Positions 1 to 7,280 of a stretch of DNA of 64,000 nt are shown in pieces. The stretch is from contig NZ_LZGN01000037.1 in assembly GCF_001690185.1 (NCBI RefSeq), positions 124,001-188,000 of the forward strand, written 5' to 3'. Numbering within the stretch: position 1 is the stretch's first letter; each line of letters opens with the position of its first letter. The translations under genes were made by a program, and so were the position numbers. The notes under the pieces were generated by a model that saw only the letters and a list, made by a program, of their open reading frames with translations, was not told the origin of the DNA and searched no databases. This DNA comes from Gilliamella sp. wkB308 (GTDB lineage: Bacteria; Pseudomonadota; Gammaproteobacteria; Enterobacterales; Orbaceae).

Positions 1-916
1 TTACACAAATCAATGCCATCGTTTGAAAATCTTGTGCAATGGCATCAATCGGGTAATAAGAGTAATCCAGATAAATATTATAATCATACGAACATAAGCA
101 AATTTGGTCTGGATTAACTTTAACCTCGACTAAATAGCTGAGCACTTCCTGCAATAAATTACCAGACGGAGTAAAAATAGCTTTCGGTAAACGCCCTAAT
201 TTTTGATGCAATCGCTTAAGTAAGTCATAACCTTTATTTGGGCAATAACTATCACAAATGATCCAGTCAGAAGCCAGCGTTAAGCCCGCATTGGTTAAAC
301 CTTGTTTAAATCCTTGTAACCGAGCACGAATTGAAGTGAGTTGTGCATCACAACCAATAAAATAAAACTCATTTAATGTTTTTGCATAAGGTTCGATTAA
401 TTCAGCTACCGATCCAATTGCCTCACTTGTAATAAATGGAAGTGTGGTATGCTCAATATAACGATCAAAAAATAATACTGGAGTATGTTGATTAATACTC
501 ATGTAAAACTCATCGCTATCTAGTGATGTCACCACAATCATTGCATCAACTTTTCGTTCAACCAAATTTTGCGCTACATTAATTTCAACCTCTTTATTAT
601 AGTGGCTACAAGTAATTAAAAGCTGTATATTTTTTTCTCGAAATGAGGCTTCTAAATGGTGCAAAAACATCGAAAAAAACGAGTTCGACATATCAGGAAC
701 AATGACACCAATTGTATTTGTACTCTTCGCCTTAACTAAGTATCGACGAATATGCGATTGCTCTTTATATTGTTCCGCTATTGCGAGTACTTTTTGGCGT
801 GTGTGAGATGAGATTCGATATTTTTTATCCCGTTTATTAAAAATATGGCTGACGGTCGTTGCCGAAACGCCAGCCAAACGAGCAATATCATTGATTCTTA
901 ATTTATTACTCGCCAT
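1..916 (-). CDS. LacI-family transcriptional regulator (Cra/ScrR-like), partial
   Basis: Sugar-responsive DNA-binding repressor. The 305 residues in the window begin with a helix-turn-helix of LacI type (INDIARLAGVSATTVSHIF, about residues 8-26), followed by a periplasmic-binding-protein-like effector domain (IGVIVPDMSNSFF near residue 69). Phrases such as KVDAMIVVTSL resemble the fructose repressors Cra and ScrR. The C-terminus lies beyond the left edge; no stop is reached. The start is the ATG at 914-916, preceded on this strand by AAGGTGAAAT. It begins 15 bp after the GH172-like gene, so it is the last visible gene of an operon with a CscB-like permease and a DUF2961 protein. It probably controls that operon from the palindrome at 3397-3412 (inference). 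Confidence 0.88.
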   Translation of the reverse strand, partial: MASNKLRINDIARLAGVSATTVSHIFNKRDKKYRISSHTRQKVLAIAEQYKEQSHIRRYLVKAKSTNTIGVIVPDMSNSFFSMFLHHLEASFREKNIQLLITCSHYNKEVEINVAQNLVERKVDAMIVVTSLDSDEFYMSINQHTPVLFFDRYIEHTTLPFITSEAIGSVAELIEPYAKTLNEFYFIGCDAQLTSIRARLQGFKQGLTNAGLTLASDWIICDSYCPNKGYDLLKRLHQKLGRLPKAIFTPSGNLLQEVLSYLVEVKVNPDQICLCSYDYNIYLDYSYYPIDAIAQDFQTMALICV

Positions 917-931
917 ATTTCACCTTCCAGA

Positions 932-2050
932 TTATCGTGGTGTACGTTGTTGTTTATTGGGAAAAGTCGGGCTATGATTTTCCGACGGATTTTGATACCA
1001 ATACGCAACGCTAGCAATATCATCACAACGTTCATACAATCTTATATCATCATTTCCGATTTGTTGAAAAGCTAACTTAATATTTTTATGGAAAGCAACC
1101 GGATCAGGTAAATGCCAACGATATAAACCATGCATCGGAAGTGCATCATCGCCAAAGCCATGTACCGGATTTGAATCACCTGTTTGAAAAAAATCCCGTG
1201 TAGCATCTCGATTAGTTTGATAAGGATAGCCCATAAACAGTGTTTGAAAACATTTTGCTTTAGGCTTACCTTGACTGTCACGATTATGAAATGCCCATGC
1301 CCCACCAAAATAGTCTTCAGAGCCCGTTGAATGTTGTGTTGGATACGCACTATCATCATCCAAATAGAATTTGAACTCGCCTTCTCCCCACCAATACCGT
1401 TCTAAAGCGGTTAAGGCTAAATACGTCCCCACATAATAGCCATGACCTTGTACGTTATCTAATATGACATAATCTTGTGCATACTGTGTTACACGTTGAC
1501 GACGCCATTGAGCATGAAAATAAAGAGGCTGGTCAAACGGTTTTGGCATGATGGCATAATTAATAGTGAAAAAGAAATGTTGTAAATCTGCTTCATGCTC
1601 GTTGTGAATTTCTATTCTGGCTTTTTTATTGAATGGCATTCTAAAATAACAGTTAAATCCCCCTGTTGGATTAACCACAATCGGTAATGAATTAATATCA
1701 CATCTTGCTCCAAATCCATTACAGAAAAAATCACCAATTGGACTTTCAACTGACGGTATTGTTTCATCATCCCAGTAAATACGAATAACCACATCACGGA
1801 GAACAAAGCTACCACGATGTGTTCTATCGGTTAAAGTAAACCACATATGTCTAATTTCAGCAGGCCCGCTAATTTCTGCAATAGTTATTTTTTCCCCTGC
1901 CGGAATCGAGATACATCCCTGTCCTTTACGGCTAGGGCCTAAAGCACTCGCTTTCATACAAGACTTACCCTTTTCACCTGTCATATTTTCAGGTGAAATA
2001 GTTCGAGTTTGTTCAAAGTTAAATTGTGTCACTGAATTGAATATATTCAT
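932..2050 (-). CDS. DUF2961 / glycoside hydrolase family 172 protein
   Basis: 372-residue cytoplasmic protein without a signal peptide. It carries the hallmark DUF2961 block: GEGEFKFYLDDDSAYPT (about residues 222-238) followed by STGSEDYFGGAW (241-252), which supplies conserved acidic residues (E223/E225 and E245) expected at the active site. The N-terminal GPAEIRHMWFTL and a central beta-rich region also fit. DUF2961 is the GH172 family, whose characterised members act on alpha-D-fructofuranosides (difructose dianhydride I) or D-arabinofuranosides. It lies 64 bp downstream of a sucrose-permease-like symporter and 15 bp upstream of a LacI regulator, which favours a fructose-containing disaccharide as substrate. 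Family call is firm; substrate is inferred. Confidence 0.85.
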   Translation of the reverse strand: MNIFNSVTQFNFEQTRTISPENMTGEKGKSCMKASALGPSRKGQGCISIPAGEKITIAEISGPAEIRHMWFTLTDRTHRGSFVLRDVVIRIYWDDETIPSVESPIGDFFCNGFGARCDINSLPIVVNPTGGFNCYFRMPFNKKARIEIHNEHEADLQHFFFTINYAIMPKPFDQPLYFHAQWRRQRVTQYAQDYVILDNVQGHGYYVGTYLALTALERYWWGEGEFKFYLDDDSAYPTQHSTGSEDYFGGAWAFHNRDSQGKPKAKCFQTLFMGYPYQTNRDATRDFFQTGDSNPVHGFGDDALPMHGLYRWHLPDPVAFHKNIKLAFQQIGNDDIRLYERCDDIASVAYWYQNPSENHSPTFPNKQQRTPR

Positions 2051-2114
2051 TTTTTAATCCTTAATATGTCTTAATAAATTTTTATTATTACCGTCTAAAA
2101 GATATGTGTTTTTA

Positions 2115-3353
2115 TTAATCTTTTTTTAAAGTGTTCGCTTTTTGGTCTCGACTTAAGAAGAAAATGGCAAAAATCATAAAACCTAAAACCACTAAACCTA
2201 AATTATTGAACGTCGTTGCTGCGCCAGCGGTATCATAAATGTCACCAACATAAGTTGAGAACAAAATAACCCCAACTGAACCTGCAACTTGATAACCAAT
2301 CAGAAAAACAGTGGCAGAAAGACGTGCGTTAAAATTGTTATCAATATACTTAAAGACTGAGACTAAAATGGTTGAAATTTCTAAACAATGCATCAGTTTA
2401 ATAATGGATATAATGACAATGCTATCAACATGAGCAGTTAAAAATATTCGCGATGCCGATATAAATGCAGCAAAGATAAGCGCATTTTTTGCGCCAACTC
2501 GATTAACGACAAAAGGAACACAAAACATGACTGCTGCTTCTAGGAACACTTGAAAAGAATTTAATAAACCATATAAATGATAACCATCATTTACATCGGT
2601 AAATTGTTGTGTGAAATAGACAGGAAACAATTGCTGATCATAAATGTTATAAAGGCTATAAGTACCTAATACATAAATAACAAATATCCAAAACTTTTTG
2701 AGCGCAAACACAGAAAGGATTTCATTAAAGGTCAATTTTTCTTTCTTTTGAAATACTGCACTTGAGGATTGAGATAAGTCAGGTTTGAAATTGAGATTCA
2801 AAATCATAAAACAGATACCGACAATCGACGCTGCCCAAAAATTAAGATGGGGATTAATACTTATCAAAATTCCAGCGATAAAAGTGCCTACTGCATAAGC
2901 AATACAGCCCCAAGTTCGACATTGTCCAAATTCAAATCCAAACGCCCGACTAATCTTTTCACAATATGAATCAATCAGTCCCATACCTGCCACCCAACCA
3001 AATCCTAAAAAGAAACTACCAAAAATCACACCAACATAAAAGTTATGTTTTAACAGTGGCTCATAAATATAAATTAATGCAGGAGCGGCACAGGTGATGA
3101 TAATACTTTGAAACCAAATAAGGTGTTTTTTTAAGACTAATTTATCTTGATAAATACCATACATAATCATGATAATTAACGAAATAAAGTAGTTAAATGA
3201 ATAAATGATACCCGTTTGTTTCGCCGTTAAACCAATCTCTTTACTAAGCCAAATTGAGTAAAAAGAGAAAACAAAACTGCCTGCTGCGTAATACATAAAG
3301 CTATAACAGGAAGCAAACCAATAAGTTGGTTTATTATAAAATTCACTTGTCAT
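2115..3353 (-). CDS. Oligosaccharide:H+ symporter, LacY/CscB family (sucrose permease-like)
   Basis: 412-residue, 12-helix major facilitator of the LacY family. It is closest by eye to the sucrose permease CscB: shared blocks include QDKLVLKKHLIW (69-80), IYEPLLKHNF (96-105), and PHLNFW in helix 6. D128 (GLIDSY) and R146 (CRTWG) occupy the positions of the sugar/proton residues Asp126 and Arg144 in LacY/CscB. It sits in the inner membrane and imports a disaccharide with protons. It is the first gene of the minus-strand operon with the GH172-like protein and the LacI regulator; a CRP-like site and a palindrome lie in its promoter region. Substrate is probably a fructoside (inference); raffinose- or melibiose-type sugars are alternatives. 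Confidence 0.87.
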   Translation of the reverse strand: MTSEFYNKPTYWFASCYSFMYYAAGSFVFSFYSIWLSKEIGLTAKQTGIIYSFNYFISLIIMIMYGIYQDKLVLKKHLIWFQSIIITCAAPALIYIYEPLLKHNFYVGVIFGSFFLGFGWVAGMGLIDSYCEKISRAFGFEFGQCRTWGCIAYAVGTFIAGILISINPHLNFWAASIVGICFMILNLNFKPDLSQSSSAVFQKKEKLTFNEILSVFALKKFWIFVIYVLGTYSLYNIYDQQLFPVYFTQQFTDVNDGYHLYGLLNSFQVFLEAAVMFCVPFVVNRVGAKNALIFAAFISASRIFLTAHVDSIVIISIIKLMHCLEISTILVSVFKYIDNNFNARLSATVFLIGYQVAGSVGVILFSTYVGDIYDTAGAATTFNNLGLVVLGFMIFAIFFLSRDQKANTLKKD

Positions 3354-3396
3354 AATTTATCCTATGAAGAGTTAACCACTGATAAGGAATATAAAG

Positions 3397-3412
3397 AGCT
3401 AAAAATTTAGCT
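3397..3412 (-). promoter_or_regulatory. Candidate LacI-family operator (palindrome)
   Basis: Two perfect 7-bp inverted arms (AGCTAAA and TTTAGCT) around a 2-bp centre, 44-59 bp upstream of the permease start codon. It lies where transcription should begin if the CRP-like site just upstream works as an activator. Size and symmetry fit a LacI-family operator, though the usual central CG is AA here. The likely ligand is the LacI protein encoded at 1-916. Confidence 0.45.
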
Positions 3413-3430
3413 TTAATGGGTTTATTGGAT

Positions 3431-3452
3431 AAATGTGATCCAAATCAAAAAT
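3431..3452 (-). promoter_or_regulatory. Candidate CRP-cAMP binding site
   Basis: On the minus strand the half-sites TTTGA and TCACA are separated by 6 bp, matching 9 of 10 core positions of the TGTGA-N6-TCACA consensus. It is centred about 88 bp upstream of the permease start codon and about 40 bp upstream of the palindrome at 3397-3412, a geometry compatible with activation of the sugar operon. Confidence 0.5.
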
Positions 3453-3952
3453 TATTTTTAAGACTTGTTATAAACGGCAAAATTCATCGAGTAATTGTGT
3501 TAACAATAGGTAAATCTAAACGTAAAATAATCATTATGCTGATAAATTTTAAAAATTTGAACGTTGAACTTTAAAACCAGATATCAGACAACTTTTTAAT
3601 TCATAAACCGCAACAAGGTGGGTTTACCCATTAAATAATTAAAAATGTTCTGATTAGACGCAATTAACTGTGTTTTAAATACTCAAAAAATAAGGAATGT
3701 CGATTCCGCAACATAAGTGGGACGATAAAATGTAACATGATTAAGTATCCCTAAAAAATCTAACTTATAACTGCAAGATAGTTAACCTATATTAGATATA
3801 TCAATTTAGTGAAAAAGACATCAAATTTAACTCAAACATATATGACAATCCAAAAAGTTGACACACATGATATGGCTAAAATATAACAACAATTTAAGAT
3901 GGTTTATCGACTTGTCAGTTATGTAAGAATTGATAAAAATAGTATAAAAAAA

Positions 3953-3979
3953 ATTAGAGTTACATTATTTAACTCTAAT
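3953..3979. repeat. Inverted repeat upstream of exuR
   Basis: Perfect 10-bp arms, ATTAGAGTTA at 3953-3962 and TAACTCTAAT at 3970-3979, separated by 7 bp, about 60 bp before the exuR start. It could be an operator (autoregulation is common for GntR-type regulators) or an mRNA 5' hairpin. It does not match the ExuR operator consensus that I remember, so its role is open. Confidence 0.4.
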
Positions 3980-4038
3980 CAATTAGATGTTATTTTAAGG
4001 TTATATTTAAACGACTTAGGTATTTTAAAAAATAAATT

Positions 4039-4818
4039 ATGACCGAAAAACAAAATGAATATCACAGGCTTTATCAAATCATCGCATCAGAATTAAAGAA
4101 TCGGATTATTAGCGGTATTTACCCAATAGGAAGCAAATTACCTTCAGAAAGGCTGGTGTGCGAAGAGTTAAAAGTTAGTCGTTCTGTCGTAAGAGAAGCA
4201 ATAATCATGTTAGAAGTTGAAGGTTTTGTCGAAGCACGTAAGGGATCAGGTATCCACGTTATTGGCAATAGCTCGCTTAAAAACCTTTCATCAACTTCAG
4301 GAGGATTAAATTTTGTAAAAAGTGGACCTTTTGAACTATTGCAAGCACGTCAACTTATTGAAAGTAATATTGCTGAATTTGCTGCTACACAAATTACCAA
4401 GGGAGATATTGTTAAATTATTAGAAATTCAACATAACGCTCAAAAAGAAGATCATCATCTCGACCCCTATTGGGATATTAAATTCCATACTCAGATTGCC
4501 ATGATTACTCGTAACAGTGCTTTAACTATCATTGTTGAAGAGACTTGGCAACAGCGCACGTTAAATCCTTTATGGAAAAAACTTCATGAAAATATGCCAG
4601 AACAAACCATTAATAATTGGGTAGATGAACATAACCAGATTCTGGAAGCTTTAATTAATCGCGATCCCAAAGCAGCAAAATTAGCGATGTGGCAGCATTT
4701 AGAAAACACTAAAAAAGCACTTTTTGATGCTGCAAATAAAGATTTTGAAACAAGACGCGATCACTATTTATTTTCTGATAATCCCGTCATTAGTATCAAT
4801 ACCAATGAATTAGACTAA
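4039..4818 (+). CDS. exuR: GntR/FadR-type regulator of hexuronate metabolism ExuR
   Basis: 259 residues, like E. coli ExuR (258). An N-terminal winged helix-turn-helix (SKLPSERLVCEELKVSRSVV, about 32-51) is followed by a FadR-type C-terminal effector domain. Nearly verbatim ExuR stretches include ARKGSGIHVI, FELLQARQLIESNIAEFAAT and AKLAMWQHLENTK. ExuR represses galacturonate/glucuronate transport and catabolism genes (uxaCA, exuT, uxuAB) and is released by the hexuronates. None of these target genes lies in this window, so the regulator is an orphan locally and must act in trans. UxuR is a close paralogue, but the sequence reads as ExuR. The start ATG follows a weak, A-rich leader. Confidence 0.9.
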   Translation: MTEKQNEYHRLYQIIASELKNRIISGIYPIGSKLPSERLVCEELKVSRSVVREAIIMLEVEGFVEARKGSGIHVIGNSSLKNLSSTSGGLNFVKSGPFELLQARQLIESNIAEFAATQITKGDIVKLLEIQHNAQKEDHHLDPYWDIKFHTQIAMITRNSALTIIVEETWQQRTLNPLWKKLHENMPEQTINNWVDEHNQILEALINRDPKAAKLAMWQHLENTKKALFDAANKDFETRRDHYLFSDNPVISINTNELD

Positions 4819-4963
4819 ACTAATCAAATCATCAAGCTTTAACTCACTCGTAGCTATCAACTAATTATAAATAAATTTAGCAAAATTAATTGACGCTATC
4901 TTGTGTTTAAGGCTAAACATGATAATCGATAATGACTTTTATTACTCTAAACGCATTGATCGC

Positions 4964-5557
4964 TTATCGTTGATCATCAATTTGAATGCCTAAAGGTGGT
5001 TCAAAATGAAACTTACTGAGTTCTACTTTGCCAAGTTTTTGGTGCGATAGATCATAAAAACTGCGTTGTCCATCTTCCTCAATAATCGTAAAATTGGAAA
5101 TCATTCCGCTTGGTAACACTGAAATGATAAAATTCTGACTTGAACTGTCTGTCGGCTTTAAAGTGAATGAATCTTGTTTACGTGTAACTTGATAGTGGTT
5201 CCAAATAGGATTATGGCTATCGGTAATTAACAGCATCAAACGATTATCCACGGCTTTTTTTAAATCCATCACTGTTACTTGTTCGACTGTTGGCGTATAG
5301 ACCCACATATTACTTCCATCCGAAATAATAGTAGTTTCCTCTGGCTCTGTCATTTTCCAATTAAAATAGTAAGGTCTTGTTACCCAAAGATCCCCCTTCC
5401 CTTCCTGAACTTGCTGGTTATCTGCTGTTTTTACATCTTGTGAAAAACGTGCATAAAATCCGTCAACTTTGTCTAAACGCTGTTGTAAGACCTCTTTATC
5501 ACCTGCCCATGCGGATACGCTAACCAATAATCCCATTAATACTAAAAATTGTTTCAT
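4964..5557 (-). CDS. lolA: Outer-membrane lipoprotein carrier LolA
   Basis: 197-residue periplasmic chaperone that takes lipoproteins released by LolCDE and hands them to LolB. A signal peptide ends at VSAWA (residue 18), giving a mature protein of about 179 residues. Family features include FYARFSQ near residue 34, the GKGDLWVTRPYYFNWKM block, SDGSNMWVYTP, and a C-terminal FHFEPPLGI. rarA, its usual downstream neighbour in E. coli, is here divergently transcribed, and ftsK, its usual upstream neighbour, lies about 58 kb away at the right end of the window. The local ftsK-lolA-rarA order has therefore been broken. Confidence 0.95.
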   Translation of the reverse strand: MKQFLVLMGLLVSVSAWAGDKEVLQQRLDKVDGFYARFSQDVKTADNQQVQEGKGDLWVTRPYYFNWKMTEPEETTIISDGSNMWVYTPTVEQVTVMDLKKAVDNRLMLLITDSHNPIWNHYQVTRKQDSFTLKPTDSSSQNFIISVLPSGMISNFTIIEEDGQRSFYDLSHQKLGKVELSKFHFEPPLGIQIDDQR

Positions 5558-5733
5558 AACGAATCCTTACTTTTTTTATCTATAACAAAGCGTTAAATAT
5601 TGTTCTTAAATCTGATTAGGTCAAAATATTACCGTTTTTCGTTAAGTTCGAAAAGTTATTTTCTTTTCTTTTTCACTTATCAATTAACAAGTATATAATA
5701 TAATGAATTTTTCAAACTTGGATACCACCTGTT

Positions 5734-7071
5734 ATGCCTAGCATGTCATTTGATTTTACGACCGATGAATTTCAGCCTTTAGCGGCAAAAATGCGTCCAC
5801 GTAATTTATCAGAATACATCGGACAAACTCAGCTACTAGGAGCAGGTAAACCATTACCTAAAGCCATTGAAGCCGGAAACCTTCATTCAATGATCTTATG
5901 GGGGCCTCCGGGAACCGGAAAAACCACATTAGCTGAAATTATAGCGCATCATGCTCATGCTAAAGTCGAAAGAATTTCGGCAGTCACATCCGGAATCAAA
6001 GATATTCGCGAAGCTATTGAGCGTGCAAAAATCAATCAGCAAGCTGGTATCCGCACGATATTATTTGTTGATGAAGTTCATCGTTTTAATAAAAGCCAAC
6101 AAGATGCATTTTTGCCTTATGTTGAAAATGGTACGGTTACTTTTATTGGGGCGACAACTGAAAATCCATCATTCGAACTTAATTCTGCGCTGTTATCACG
6201 AGCAAGGGTTTATTTACTCAAATCATTAACGAATACCGATATCGAAAATATTTTACAACAAGCCATTGATGATCCTGTTCGAGGTTATGGCAATAAACAT
6301 GTCGTATTACCACCAGAAACAAAAAAACAGATTGCTGAATTTGTTGGCGGGGATGCCAGACGTGCACTGAATACACTTGAATTATTAGTGGATATGTCGG
6401 ATGGCAATGAACTAACTCCCGAGTTACTTAAAGAAGTCATGGGTGAGCGTAGTGCCAGATTCGATAATCAAGGTGACCGATATTATGATTTGATTTCAGC
6501 CGTCCATAAATCAATTCGTGGTTCTGCGCCCGACGCTGCACTATACTGGTATGCAAGAATCATTACTGCTGGAGGCGATCCCCTCTATGTTGCTCGTCGA
6601 TTACTGGCCATTGCCTCTGAAGACGTCGGTAATGCCGATCCAAGAGCAATGCAAGTTGCATTGGCTGCGTGGGATTGTTTTACACGTGTTGGCCCAGCAG
6701 AAGGAGAACGCGCCATTGCGCAAGCTATAGTTTATTTGGCTTGTGCACCGAAAAGTAACGCGGTCTATCTTGCCTTCAAACAAGCTATGAGTGATGCGCA
6801 GTCTAAGCCAGACTATGATGTGCCTGAACATTTACGTAATGCGCCAACCAGTTTAATGAAAAATTTGGGCTATGGAGCACAATACCGTTATGCACATGAT
6901 GAACCAAATGCCTTTGCAGCAGGTGAAAATTATTTTCCGCCTGAACTGGCTGATAGTAAATATTATCAACCAACTGATCGTGGTGCAGAAAAAAATTATG
7001 CCGATAAACTTGCATGGTTAGAAGCACAAAATAAAGCAAGTGCAATTCAACGTTATAAAAATCAAAAATGA
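5734..7071 (+). CDS. rarA: Replication-associated recombination protein A (RarA/MgsA)
   Basis: 445-residue AAA+ ATPase of the clamp-loader group that acts at stalled replication forks with SSB. Walker A is GPPGTGKTT (57-65) and Walker B FVDEVHRF (110-117). Sensor 1 is [11 protein letters not shown], and [12 protein letters not shown] gives sensor 2. The C-terminal tetramerisation region ([23 protein letters not shown]) is intact. Length matches E. coli RarA (447). The start at MPSMSFDF aligns with the E. coli start MSNLSLDF, although no strong Shine-Dalgarno sequence is visible. Confidence 0.95.
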   Translation: MPSMSFDFTTDEFQPLAAKMRPRNLSEYIGQTQLLGAGKPLPKAIEAGNLHSMILWGPPGTGKTTLAEIIAHHAHAKVERISAVTSGIKDIREAIERAKINQQAGIRTILFVDEVHRFNKSQQDAFLPYVENGTVTFIGATTENPSFELNSALLSRARVYLLKSLTNTDIENILQQAIDDPVRGYGNKHVVLPPETKKQIAEFVGGDARRALNTLELLVDMSDGNELTPELLKEVMGERSARFDNQGDRYYDLISAVHKSIRGSAPDAALYWYARIITAGGDPLYVARRLLAIASEDVGNADPRAMQVALAAWDCFTRVGPAEGERAIAQAIVYLACAPKSNAVYLAFKQAMSDAQSKPDYDVPEHLRNAPTSLMKNLGYGAQYRYAHDEPNAFAAGENYFPPELADSKYYQPTDRGAEKNYADKLAWLEAQNKASAIQRYKNQK

Positions 7072-7173
7072 TCCATAAGTAAAACCTTTCTAAACCATTT
7101 TATTTTATTACAGAAAAAAACGTTTACTAACCGATAGTTAACAAAATAAAAAAATGTTAACTGACTAATAAAT

Positions 7174-7220
7174 ACACTATATATAGTAATAAAATGATTA
7201 ATAGGCACTATATATTGTAT
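7174..7220 (+). promoter_or_regulatory. Pair of NrdR boxes in the nrdA promoter
   Basis: Two 16-bp near-palindromes: ACACTATATATAGTAA at 7174-7189 and GCACTATATATTGTAT at 7205-7220, centre-to-centre 31 bp (three helical turns). This is the known arrangement of NrdR boxes before ribonucleotide reductase genes. NrdR is the ATP/dATP-sensing repressor of nrd operons; binding here would block nrdAB transcription. nrdR itself is not in the window. Confidence 0.75.
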
Positions 7221-7280
7221 ATTTTGACAAATATCAATTATGATAGGCTCCACAAAAAACGGGATAAAACTGGATGGAAA

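Larger units (their letters stand above)
3354..4038. other. Intergenic region between the sugar operon and exuR
   Basis: 685 bp of AT-rich DNA between divergent genes. Its left end holds the CRP-like site and operator palindrome of the permease operon. Its right end holds a 10-bp inverted repeat before exuR. In the middle I see no convincing open frame, RNA gene or repeat. Confidence 0.5.

Noticed and set aside
7194-7280. Longer nrdA reading from an upstream ATG
   Set aside because: It would encode the NrdR boxes, and the ATG at 7281 gives the exact E. coli protein length with a good ribosome site.
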